NCBI GenBank assembly: GCA_945637225.1
Contig: CALZDE010000059.1
Coordinates: forward strand, 1-10,187
DNA length: 10,187 nucleotides
Direction: 5' to 3'
From: an uncultured Selenomonadaceae bacterium
Lineage (GTDB): Bacteria; Bacillota; Negativicutes; Selenomonadales; Selenomonadaceae
Below, piece by piece: positions 1-7,065 of this stretch. The notes beneath the pieces were generated by a model. It saw only the letters and a program-made list of their open reading frames with translations. It was not told where the DNA came from and made no database searches. Positions within the stretch are counted from its first letter, which is position 1; each line of letters starts with the position of its first letter. Position numbers and translations under genes: made by a program.

Positions 1-10
1 TTTTATTGTT

Positions 11-39
11 ATTCTAGCACTTGCACACACAGTTGTCAA
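11..39 (-). promoter_or_regulatory. Strong outward-facing sigma-70 type promoter downstream of nif3
   Basis: Read on the minus strand, a perfect -35 TTGACA (34-39) is followed by a 17-base spacer and a -10 TAGAAT (11-16) that is preceded by TGC, so it is also an extended -10 (TGnTAGAAT). Transcription would start near position 4-5 and run out of the left edge of the window. It lies immediately after the nif3 stop codon, so it should drive a separate downstream unit. The promoter quality is what one expects of a stable RNA or a highly expressed gene, but the target cannot be seen. Confidence 0.7.
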
Positions 40-40
40 G

Positions 41-826
41 CTAAATCACATTGAATAAATCCCTTGATTCATCATCTATCAATATCTCAATTTCTCCTTG
101 CTCCTTCAATGCTTCCTCTAACCTTTTTGCTAAATCAAGCATTGCAGGATATTCTGTCGGATAATGTCCACCGTCTACAATGTGTATACCATATTCTACT
201 GCATGCTGTGCGTCATGGTACTTCACATCACCAGTTACATAGGCATCTGCTCCGCTAAAGGCCGCCTTCCCTAAGAAGCATGCTCCTGCACCACTGCAGA
301 GAGCTACTTTTTTTATCATTCTTTCGCCAGCTGAGGTATATCTTACGTAATCAGTCTTTAAGCCCTGCTTTACCTGATTGGCAAATTCCTCTATTGTCAT
401 AGGCTTTTCTAAGTAACCAATTCTGCCACAAATGGTTTCTCCGCCAACTTCCCACATCTTTATTTTTGTAAGGCCGATGAGGTTTGCTAAAATATCATTT
501 ACACCGCCCTCTGCCTGGTCAAAGTTGGTATGAGCAGAAAATACTGAAATATCATTGACTAAGAGCTTCTTCAAAATCCGCCCCGTGTATAAATCTGTCC
601 GCACCTTCTTAATGCCGTCAAAAATTACAGGATGGTGAGTGATAATCATCTGACAGTTTTTGCGGATTGCCTGCTCAATATTGGCTTCGTCAGCGTCAAG
701 GCAGACAAAAATTCTCTTTACTTCTGCTTCAGGATTTCCCACCAAAAGCCCCACATTATCCCAGTCCTCTTTTAAGCTTTTTGGTGCTAACTGCTCCATA
801 GCGTTCATTATTACCTGACATTTCAT
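41..826 (-). CDS. Nif3-like dinuclear metal centre protein (GTP cyclohydrolase I type 2 homolog, YqfO/YbgI family)
   Basis: The 261-residue product belongs to the Nif3/DUF34 family, toroidal proteins with a two-metal site whose physiological substrate is not settled; 'GTP cyclohydrolase 1 type 2' is a database name. Visible metal-site motifs are THHP (residues 63-66), HTNFD (99-103) and GHYPTE (220-225), with the conserved GD-KYHDAQHA stretch at 199-209. At 261 residues it is the short form like E. coli YbgI and lacks the PII-like middle domain of the roughly 370-residue Bacillus YqfO. The ATG overlaps the trmK stop codon as ATGA, so the two are translationally coupled; an AAGGAG sits at 841-846, 14 bases before the start, which is long spacing. 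An alternative start is Met7. No terminator follows before the window ends. Family assignment is secure, function is not. Confidence 0.93.
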   Translation of the reverse strand: MKCQVIMNAMEQLAPKSLKEDWDNVGLLVGNPEAEVKRIFVCLDADEANIEQAIRKNCQMIITHHPVIFDGIKKVRTDLYTGRILKKLLVNDISVFSAHTNFDQAEGGVNDILANLIGLTKIKMWEVGGETICGRIGYLEKPMTIEEFANQVKQGLKTDYVRYTSAGERMIKKVALCSGAGACFLGKAAFSGADAYVTGDVKYHDAQHAVEYGIHIVDGGHYPTEYPAMLDLAKRLEEALKEQGEIEILIDDESRDLFNVI

Positions 827-1512
827 AATAAACTATTCAGCTCCTTTATCTTTTCCTTAGTCTCCTGCAATTTCATATTCTGCTCATCGCTCAAATCTTT
901 TACCTTTGAAAGTCCTTCAACTACCTTTTCAAAGCCAGTTCTTATACCGATTATATGTTCTTCAAACAATTCAGAACGCTTTTTTATAATTTTAGGACCG
1001 ACCAAAAGTTCTATATCGGTATATTTATCGTCAGAAATCCCGTTTTCCGCCTTGATAATCTGATAAACTCTGCCATCCACCTTGGCTAAAGTCTCATCAG
1101 CAACATGCCAGTCATTAGCTAAAAGCCATTCACGAAGCTCTCTTGCTGCATTTTGAGGCTGGAGAACAGCTGTCTTTAATCCTGCAAAAACCTCTTTTTT
1201 TCCTGCCAAAATATCTGCTATAAGCTTTCCGCCCATACCAGCTATACATACGGTATCAACCTCACCTGCACTAAGAGGTTCTAAACCGCTTCCCTGACGC
1301 ACTGGAATTTTATCCTCCAGGCCAAATTCCGCAAATGTCTTTCTAGCAGCTTCACAAGGCCCTGCATTTAAGTCTGCCGCTATCACATATCTGCTATTAT
1401 CCTGTTCATATAAATATTTTGCCAAATATCCATGGTCAGTACCTATATCAGCCACCTTACAGCCCTTTGGCACGAAATCTGCCACCGCCTGTAATCTTTT
1501 ATCTAAAGTCAT
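823..1512 (-). CDS. trmK: tRNA (adenine(22)-N(1))-methyltransferase TrmK
   Basis: SAM-dependent enzyme of the TrmK (YqfN) family, which makes m1A at position 22 of tRNAs. The Rossmann-type methyltransferase motif I is DIGTDHGYL (residues 22-30), followed by AGMGG (91-95) and the family-typical LQPQN (117-121). The last 50 residues are charged and heptad-like, matching the C-terminal coiled-coil domain known for the family. The frame is open three codons further to a GTG at 1521, but the ATG at 1512 is preferred: AAAGGTGA (ribosome binding site, about 1518-1525) precedes it with good spacing, while the GTG lies inside that site. The product is 229 residues, a normal length. It sits just after the rpoD terminator and overlaps nif3 by 4 bases, the usual Firmicutes trmK-nif3 pairing. 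Confidence 0.92.
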   Translation of the reverse strand: MTLDKRLQAVADFVPKGCKVADIGTDHGYLAKYLYEQDNSRYVIAADLNAGPCEAARKTFAEFGLEDKIPVRQGSGLEPLSAGEVDTVCIAGMGGKLIADILAGKKEVFAGLKTAVLQPQNAARELREWLLANDWHVADETLAKVDGRVYQIIKAENGISDDKYTDIELLVGPKIIKKRSELFEEHIIGIRTGFEKVVEGLSKVKDLSDEQNMKLQETKEKIKELNSLL

Positions 1513-1531
1513 AAATTTCACCTTTATTCTT

Positions 1532-1563
1532 AAAAGAGGCCCCCAAAAGCAGGAGCCTCTCTT
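1532..1563 (-). terminator. Intrinsic terminator after rpoD
   Basis: On the minus strand a GC-rich hairpin pairs AGAGGCTCC (1552-1560) with GGGGCCTCT (1535-1543); the single imperfect pair is a G-U on this strand but a C-A mismatch on the other, so the structure favours minus-strand RNA. Flanking A-U pairs extend the stem. The T run after it is short (TTTT then AAG), so termination may be partial, which would let some rpoD transcripts read on into trmK-nif3 starting 20 bases later. Confidence 0.7.
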
Positions 1564-1587
1564 TTAATATATTTTACTTACTAGAAA

Positions 1588-3828
1588 TTACTCTAAGAAA
1601 TCCTTCAGCTTGCGGCTGCGGCTAGGATGTTTCAGCTTCCTGAGTGCCTTTGCCTCAATCTGACGAATACGCTCTCTGGTAACACCGAAGCTCTGACCAA
1701 CCTCTTCAAGAGTTCTTGCTCTGCCATCGGTAATACCAAAACGAAGGATAAGTACCTTCTTCTCACGCTCGGTAAGAGTATTCAGTACATCGCCCAGCTG
1801 TTCCTTCAGCAACAGGAAGGAAGCGGCTTCGGCTGGTGCTGGTGCATCATGGTCTTCAATGAAGTCTCCTAAGTGGGAATCTTCCTCCTCACCGATAGGA
1901 GTCTCTAATGATACTGGCTCCTGAGCAATCTTCTGAATTTCACGAACTCGCTCTACGGAAACCTCCATCTCCTCAGCAATTTCCTCTGGCTTTGGGTCAC
2001 GTCCCAATTTCTGCAGGAGCTGACGGGAAACACGGACCAGCTTATTGATAGTCTCTACCATATGAACTGGAATACGGATGGTTCTCGCCTGATCTGCAAT
2101 AGCTCTGGTAATAGCCTGACGAATCCACCATGTAGCATAGGTACTGAACTTAAAGCCCTTGCCATAGTCGAATTTCTCAACCGCCTTGATAAGGCCTAAG
2201 TTACCTTCCTGAATCAGATCCAAAAACAGCATACCGCGGCCTACATAACGCTTCGCAATACTTACTACCAAACGGAGGTTTGCCTCAGCTAAACGCTTGG
2301 AAGCTTCCTCACCATCTGACTTCAAAGCTACGAAGAAGGAAGTTTCTTCACCGCTGAAAAGTGGCAGATATGACTTTTCTCTAAGCTCAGCCAGTCTTTC
2401 CTTGGTTACAGCCAGCGCCTTTGCAACAGCTTCATCAGTTGGCTTCTGACGTTCGTGGTCAATGTAGAGAATTGATTTACCATTTTCTACAATGCGGGTC
2501 AAATATTCGGAAGCCTTTCTCTCCTGCTCCTCTGGAGTCTTACGGGTATCGAGATTATAGTCAATGCAGGCAATAAGCTCTACTGCGGTAGGGTTTGGAA
2601 TACGGTCCCTAAGCTCACGGTAATAGCGGGAAAGCTTCAGTATTCTGGTGGAAGCATTTCCTTCTGCCATACGCTTTGCCAGTGCAATTTCCTCGTTACT
2701 GCTCAAGAGAGGTACACGGCCAATTTCCTTCAGATACATGCGGACAGGGTCGTCAATGCTGATACCCTCTGGAACGGAAAGATCCATTTCATCGTCCTGA
2801 TCGTCAGTGGAATCATCAATGCGAATGCCTTCTCTTTCGATGGTAGACCACAGCTCATTGATATCCTCAGTGGATAAATCATATGAGGCGAATGCTTCCT
2901 CAAATTCTTCCTCGGAAATTGTATTATTGTTCTTCCTGCCCTTAGCAATAAGAACCTCTAATGCGTCTCCCTCTGGCCCTTCTGGAGTATCTATCACATG
3001 ATTATCACGGCTGTTGTTTCTGCTTCTGTCCTCTCGCTCAGGCTCTTCATCAAGAACTGGAACCTCGTCATCCAGCTTAACATCATCATCAAGCTCTGGC
3101 TCCTCCAGCTCCTCATCTGCTGGCATTGGCTCAATTATTTCGGACTCAAGCTTTAATTTTTCAACAGGCTTTACATCTGCTGGTTTCTTCTGCTCGAAAA
3201 CTTCCAGCTGTGCAGCTTCCTTCTTTTCTTCTACTGCTGCTTTTTCAGCTTTCTTTTCTGCTGGCTGTGAAACTGGCTTCTTATCGCTCTTTGCTTCAGC
3301 TGGTACCGGCTTTACTGCTGGCTTTGCTTCCTTAACCGCAGTAGCTGGCTTTTTCTCTGCTTCTGCAGCAGCCTTTGCAATTTTAGCATCCTTTTCTTTT
3401 TCCTCAGCGGCCTTTTCTGCCAGCTTGTTCTGCCTTCTCAGCTCATTCTGCTGACGCTGACGCTCTACTCTGGCAGTAAATTTAGCTTTTACACTCTGAA
3501 ACGCATGTGAACGCTCCAGCTCGTCTAAGGTCATATCCTTCAGCCAGCCAAGCTGACCATTACCAATACCGGCATCTACTACCACCTTGGTTACATCAAG
3601 AGCAGCTGGCACAGCCTTGTTGTTCTTGACATTATTCGACAGGTTTTCTTTAGGGTTTCCCGAATTGGTATTACCACCTGTTACCTTACTGGTATTATTC
3701 TTATCACTAGCCTTTGACTTGGATTTTTTGCTATTTCCAGTGGAAATAAACCGGCCTTTGGCATCACGCTGTGGCTTCTGCTTCTGTACAGTCCCCACTT
3801 CTACGGCCTTCTTGTTTTCCTCAGTCAT
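1588..3828 (-). CDS. rpoD: RNA polymerase primary sigma factor RpoD (SigA) with long N-terminal extension
   Basis: Housekeeping sigma factor that directs RNA polymerase to -10/-35 promoters. From the C-terminus: region 4 with the -35 helix-turn-helix (TLEEVGQSFGVTRERIRQIE, about 706-725), region 3 (about 590-665), region 2 with the -10 recognition and melting helices (KFSTYATWWIRQAITRAI, about 560-577), region 1.2 (about 356-391) and a region 1.1-like segment (about 285-340). Two things are unusual. About 280 residues precede region 1.1: a basic, Asn/Ser/Lys-rich start, a Lys/Ala/Glu-rich stretch (about 130-205) and a very acidic stretch (about 233-268). About 110 residues (392-503) are inserted between regions 1.2 and 2.1, where Bacillus SigA (about 370 residues in all) has almost nothing. 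The total of 746 residues is therefore about twice Bacillus SigA. The start is supported by AGGAAGGGGG 7 bases upstream of the ATG. It follows dnaG by 26 bases. Confidence 0.97.
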   Translation of the reverse strand: MTEENKKAVEVGTVQKQKPQRDAKGRFISTGNSKKSKSKASDKNNTSKVTGGNTNSGNPKENLSNNVKNNKAVPAALDVTKVVVDAGIGNGQLGWLKDMTLDELERSHAFQSVKAKFTARVERQRQQNELRRQNKLAEKAAEEKEKDAKIAKAAAEAEKKPATAVKEAKPAVKPVPAEAKSDKKPVSQPAEKKAEKAAVEEKKEAAQLEVFEQKKPADVKPVEKLKLESEIIEPMPADEELEEPELDDDVKLDDEVPVLDEEPEREDRSRNNSRDNHVIDTPEGPEGDALEVLIAKGRKNNNTISEEEFEEAFASYDLSTEDINELWSTIEREGIRIDDSTDDQDDEMDLSVPEGISIDDPVRMYLKEIGRVPLLSSNEEIALAKRMAEGNASTRILKLSRYYRELRDRIPNPTAVELIACIDYNLDTRKTPEEQERKASEYLTRIVENGKSILYIDHERQKPTDEAVAKALAVTKERLAELREKSYLPLFSGEETSFFVALKSDGEEASKRLAEANLRLVVSIAKRYVGRGMLFLDLIQEGNLGLIKAVEKFDYGKGFKFSTYATWWIRQAITRAIADQARTIRIPVHMVETINKLVRVSRQLLQKLGRDPKPEEIAEEMEVSVERVREIQKIAQEPVSLETPIGEEEDSHLGDFIEDHDAPAPAEAASFLLLKEQLGDVLNTLTEREKKVLILRFGITDGRARTLEEVGQSFGVTRERIRQIEAKALRKLKHPSRSRKLKDFLE

Positions 3829-3854
3829 CGACTTGCCCCCTTCCTGTCATACCT

Positions 3855-5705
3855 TTATGAGAAATTGATTCTTTCATCAATTTTGTACTCGTCCATTTCT
3901 TTTTTGATTTTAGCTGCTTCCTTAGTTAATCGTAAATATTCTGTCATATCGTTCCTGCTGTAAGCTTCTACCGACTCCTGAGACTTCTGCTTAAACAATA
4001 TATACAGATAACGTCCATGCAAAAAATTCGTAGCTTTGCTGTACAGCTCAAACATATCACCATCAAAGCAGTCCTCCACCAAGGCATGTGAAAATTCCTC
4101 TGCACTTGATTCGCTTAGACGGCTTATGACATCATCACGTTGTGGTCTGCCAAGTACCGCTATACTTTCACTCATAGCATTTAAGACTTCCCTCATCCAA
4201 TCTGGCATATATTCAATAGGAAGCATCTGCTTTAAATGAAGCAACAGGGCTGGGTCCTCCCATACACCTCTGATACACAATCTGGCAGCCTTGCCGTCCT
4301 TATCGTCCATCTGATTGACTACCTGACGGCGAGGTTTATTTTCTCCTGAATCCTCCCTGACATCAATGGAAACAGGTATGGAAGACCTGTTATCCCTGCG
4401 CCTGTACATACCACGGCTGGAAGTATTCAATATTTCACTTTCATCCATATCCAAAAGACTTGAAAGCTTACGGACATAGACATTTCTTTCTACATTATCA
4501 CCGCGTATACTGCTAAGAAGTGGCATCAGCTCATTAAGAGCCTGCAGCTTGCCTTCTAAACGGCTTATATCCACCTTTGATTTTACATATTCAATATAAA
4601 AATCAACTAATGGAAGTGCCTTTTTCAGCAGTTCACGGAAAGCTTCTACACCATGCTTTCTTATAAATTCATCGGGGTCCTTGCCATCTGGAATAGATAC
4701 TACCTTTACCTTAGCTCCAGTAGACCTAGCAATAGAAAGACCTCTGACAGTGGCATTCTGACCTGCCGCATCGCTATCGTAGCAGAAATAAAGCTCCGCA
4801 CCATAGCGCATGATATGACGGCACTGCTCCTGAGTAAAGGCTGTTCCCAGAGAAGCAACAACATTATGCACTCCTGCCGCATAGACAGAGATAGCATCCA
4901 TATATCCCTCTACAACCAGGGCAAAGCCTTCCTGCTGTATTGCCTTCTTCGCCTTATCAAGACCAAAAAGCAATTTACGCTTGTTGAAGATTGCCGTTTC
5001 TGGTGAATTAAGATATTTAGGCTCCCCCTGACCTAAGACACGACCGCCAAAAGCTACAATACGCCCCCGTTCATCCATAATAGGTATCATTACCCTATTG
5101 CGGAAACGGTCATATACGCCGCCCCCCTGCCTCATCATTCCCAAACCGCCATCTAACAGCAATTTGGCAGGTACATCTCGTTTCAAAAACGCCGTACTCA
5201 GCTTATTCCACGCATCTGGCGCAAAGCCCAGCTTAAATTCCTCAATAATCTGGTCGGTAATCCCGCGCCCATGAAGATATTCAAGACCGTCCTTGCCATA
5301 GCCCGTCTTAGTCAGACAGTTATGATAAAAACTGCCAGCCATCTCATGAATTTTTCTTAAATCATTCAGGTGGTTTTCCCTAGCTATTTCCTGTGGTGAC
5401 TGTTCAGCCGTAGGAATTGGTATACCCAGCTTCTCAGCCTGCCTTTTAACAGCTTCATAATAGTTGATGTTCTCTATAAGAGAAATAAACTTAAAGGCAT
5501 TTCCGCCCACATGACATCCAAAGCAGTAAAAAAAACCTTCATCCGGCTTTACCTGAAAAGATGCCGTTTTTTCATGGTGAAAAGGACAGCAGCCCCAGTA
5601 TCTATTTCCCTTACGTCTCAAAGGAACATAACTCGATACCACCGAGAGAATGTCAGTCTCTGCGCTGACCTGCTCTACAAATTCCTCTGTAAGCTTCACG
5701 CCCAT
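3855..5705 (-). CDS. dnaG: DNA primase DnaG
   Basis: Synthesises RNA primers at the replication fork in partnership with the DnaB-type helicase. The N-terminal CHC2 zinc finger has Cys40, His43, Cys61 and Cys64 (PFHHEKTASF, YCFGC). The catalytic core follows, including the FGGRVL segment (219-224) and the TOPRIM metal site with EGYMD (266-270) and DSD (310-312). Residues after about 430 form the poorly conserved helicase-binding C-terminal region. The length of 616 residues is normal. The ATG has an excellent ribosome binding site, AGGGAGG (5714-5720), 8 bases upstream. It is the first gene of a dnaG-rpoD unit; I could not assign a convincing promoter in the 270 bases upstream, although one must lie there because the next gene is divergent. 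No key residue is missing. Confidence 0.97.
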   Translation of the reverse strand: MGVKLTEEFVEQVSAETDILSVVSSYVPLRRKGNRYWGCCPFHHEKTASFQVKPDEGFFYCFGCHVGGNAFKFISLIENINYYEAVKRQAEKLGIPIPTAEQSPQEIARENHLNDLRKIHEMAGSFYHNCLTKTGYGKDGLEYLHGRGITDQIIEEFKLGFAPDAWNKLSTAFLKRDVPAKLLLDGGLGMMRQGGGVYDRFRNRVMIPIMDERGRIVAFGGRVLGQGEPKYLNSPETAIFNKRKLLFGLDKAKKAIQQEGFALVVEGYMDAISVYAAGVHNVVASLGTAFTQEQCRHIMRYGAELYFCYDSDAAGQNATVRGLSIARSTGAKVKVVSIPDGKDPDEFIRKHGVEAFRELLKKALPLVDFYIEYVKSKVDISRLEGKLQALNELMPLLSSIRGDNVERNVYVRKLSSLLDMDESEILNTSSRGMYRRRDNRSSIPVSIDVREDSGENKPRRQVVNQMDDKDGKAARLCIRGVWEDPALLLHLKQMLPIEYMPDWMREVLNAMSESIAVLGRPQRDDVISRLSESSAEEFSHALVEDCFDGDMFELYSKATNFLHGRYLYILFKQKSQESVEAYSRNDMTEYLRLTKEAAKIKKEMDEYKIDERINFS

Positions 5706-5874
5706 CAGACCAACCTCCCTGCATAGCGTTATCTTTACTTATTCGCCATCATTTTAAAAATTCCTGCTAAGCAGAAAAATTTTGAAATAGTCTTACAAAT
5801 AGAGACAATAAGCCCCCTGAATAAGTTCACAATAGATATATTCAATATTTTTTTGAAAAATCCTTTTTTTCCTC

Positions 5875-5903
5875 TTGACAAATTGCAATTTTTTTGCATA
5901 TAT
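5875..5903 (+). promoter_or_regulatory. Possible upstream promoter with internal 12-bp palindrome
   Basis: A perfect -35 TTGACA (5875-5880) is followed, after 17 bases, by ATATAT (5898-5903) preceded by TGC, giving a weak extended -10. The spacer holds a perfect 12-bp palindrome, AAATTGCAATTT (5880-5891), which could be an operator or may only reflect AT-rich sequence. The second, better promoter lies directly downstream, so this would be the distal member of a tandem pair. Confidence 0.4.
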
Positions 5904-5904
5904 A

Positions 5905-5933
5905 TTGATTTTTTTTCTAAAATAGTTTATAAT
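5905..5933 (+). promoter_or_regulatory. Sigma-70 type promoter of the 70-codon gene
   Basis: TTGATT (5905-5910), a 17-base spacer and a perfect TATAAT (5928-5933). The expected start site near 5940 gives a leader of about 36 bases ending in a strong ribosome binding site. T-rich tracts in and upstream of the spacer may add to promoter strength. Confidence 0.75.
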
Positions 5934-5975
5934 GATAGTAACTGAAATAAAATTTGTTATAAAGGAGATTTTTCA

Positions 5976-6188
5976 ATGAATCAGGAAGCATTAGAAAAGC
6001 TGTTAAGTGAGAAAATCGCTGAGGAGCGCAGCAAGCTCCATACTCATGATTACTGGGATATGACCAAGTATCAGAATGGCCGCGGTGCTATTGATGGTGG
6101 CGAGCTGTTCCTGACCTGCCTTGATACTTCCCTGAAGATCATGGAGAAGGCTGTTGCAGCTACCTTAGCTGAGGTACTGAAAAAGTAA
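5976..6188 (+). CDS. Small protein of unknown function, 70 residues
   Basis: I do not recognise this protein. It is the only plus-strand gene in the window. It has a near-perfect expression cassette: a promoter with a perfect -10, AAAGGAG (5961-5967) 8 bases before the ATG, and an intrinsic terminator 20 bases after the stop, so it is a complete single-gene unit and likely well expressed. The product is soluble and has no signal peptide or membrane segment. Residues 1-20 are charged and helix-prone; the middle (about 22-42) is a His/Asp/Tyr/Trp-rich turn-like segment (THDYWDMTKY, then NGRGAIDGGE); residues 43-70 form a likely amphipathic helix ending in a double lysine. The shape, helix-loop-helix with a conserved-looking centre, suggests a small binding or regulatory protein, but that is speculation. 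It is divergent from dnaG and convergent with the phosphatase gene. Confidence 0.85.
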   Translation: MNQEALEKLLSEKIAEERSKLHTHDYWDMTKYQNGRGAIDGGELFLTCLDTSLKIMEKAVAATLAEVLKK

Positions 6189-6208
6189 TTCTATTTCTTG
6201 CGGAAATC

Positions 6209-6240
6209 AATCCCCCGTCCACATGGGCGAGGGATTTTTT
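6209..6240 (+). terminator. Intrinsic terminator of the 70-codon gene
   Basis: A 12-position stem pairs AATCCCCCGTCC (6209-6220) with GGGCGAGGGATT (6225-6236), with one C-A mismatch and one G-U pair, a 4-base loop ACAT, and a run of six Ts (6235-6240). It lies between two convergent genes. On the minus strand the hairpin is followed by GATTT rather than a T run, so it should terminate the phosphatase transcript only poorly. Confidence 0.85.
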
Positions 6241-6249
6241 GTTGCAAAT

Positions 6250-6981
6250 TTAAAAATTAGATTTTTTCATTTTGTAATGAGCTACATTTGAGCGGTAAAG
6301 CTTATTAGTCAGTATGTCCATAGCAGAGATACAGCCATTAGACAGATAACTTCCTGTATCCATCATGACAATATTATTTTCAAGGCTCATCGGCTTTACT
6401 TCCTCTCCCTCCTGCAAGATGTACTGCACTGGAGTGTGGCCGACATACCATACTGCTTCTTCATCGTAATCACCTAAGAAGCCATCTCTGTTCCAGAGAT
6501 AATCATCCTCCGAAAGCTCCTCACCCTTCATTTTCTTCTTGACATTGAAGCCGGAATGAGAGAAAAATACTTTGTTATTAAGGCTCATGACAGGAGGAAG
6601 CTCCTTTACAAAATCAAGATACTTCTCGATACTGCCGTTTTTTTCATAATAACGCTTCAAATCATCGTAGGTGTTACTGCCACCGCAATAAAGCCAGCCC
6701 TCAGTTTCTTCATCAATGCCTGTCTTAGCACCTGCTATATCATGCTTAGCAAAATACCATTCCATCATGCGCTCATGATTCCCCTTCAAAGCTACTGCCT
6801 TGCCGGATTTCACCATATCGTATACTACGTCAAGACACTTAAGGCAGTATTCCCCGCGGTCTACGTAATCGCCAAGAAAAATTAATAAATCCTTTTCACC
6901 ATATTCTAATTTGTCCAAAATGCCCTGCAATCTGTAATACATACCATGAATATCGCCAATTACATAAATATGATCGTACAT
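6250..6981 (-). CDS. PPP-family metallophosphatase (serine/threonine phosphatase or Ap4A hydrolase-like)
   Basis: A 243-residue calcineurin-like phosphoesterase of the PPP type, which uses a two-metal centre to hydrolyse phosphoester bonds. The full motif set is present: GDIHG (9-13), GDYVDRG (37-43), GNHE (67-70), a SHSGF histidine (141-145), GHTP (181-184) and DTG (208-210). Members act on phosphoproteins or on diadenosine tetraphosphate, and the sequence alone does not decide which. The frame is open to a GTG at 6996, but nothing like a ribosome binding site precedes that or the ATG at 6990. The ATG at 6981 has GGAG (6991-6994) at 9 bases and puts the GDIHG motif close to the N-terminus, as is normal. 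It follows the flagellin terminator by about 25 bases on the same strand, without a recognisable promoter, so read-through is possible. A functional tie to motility is not shown. Confidence 0.88.
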   Translation of the reverse strand: MYDHIYVIGDIHGMYYRLQGILDKLEYGEKDLLIFLGDYVDRGEYCLKCLDVVYDMVKSGKAVALKGNHERMMEWYFAKHDIAGAKTGIDEETEGWLYCGGSNTYDDLKRYYEKNGSIEKYLDFVKELPPVMSLNNKVFFSHSGFNVKKKMKGEELSEDDYLWNRDGFLGDYDEEAVWYVGHTPVQYILQEGEEVKPMSLENNIVMMDTGSYLSNGCISAMDILTNKLYRSNVAHYKMKKSNF

Positions 6982-7004
6982 AGCATTCATCTCCACTCAA
7001 AAGG

Positions 7005-7037
7005 GAAAACAAAACAGCCTTGGAAGTCCAGGGCTGT
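7005..7037 (-). terminator. Intrinsic terminator of the flagellin gene
   Basis: On the minus strand ACAGCC (7032-7037) pairs with GGCTGT (7014-7019); inside, after one mismatch, TGG pairs with CCA around an ACTT loop. The stem is followed by TTTTGTTTT. It lies about 30 bases after the flagellin stop codon and just before the phosphatase gene. Confidence 0.75.
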
Positions 7038-7065
7038 CATTGTTCAACGTAAAGTTTGGCACACC

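Noticed and set aside
3014..3454. Plus-strand open frame of 146 codons, extremely serine-rich
   Set aside because: It is the antisense shadow of the Lys/Ala/Glu-rich and acidic stretches of rpoD; the Ser/Ala composition follows from that, and no ribosome binding site or promoter supports it.
5761..5777. Small inverted repeat CTGC-TAA-GCAG upstream of dnaG
   Set aside because: The stem is only 4 bp and is not followed by a T run, so it could occur by chance.
5706..5875. Promoter for dnaG on the minus strand
   Set aside because: Several 4-of-6 matches exist in this AT-rich stretch (for example TTGAAT with TATCAG at 16 bases), but none stands out enough to call.
6556..6885. Plus-strand open frame of 109 codons opposite the phosphatase gene
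   Set aside because: The minus-strand frame carries all PPP phosphatase motifs; this one has no signals of its own.
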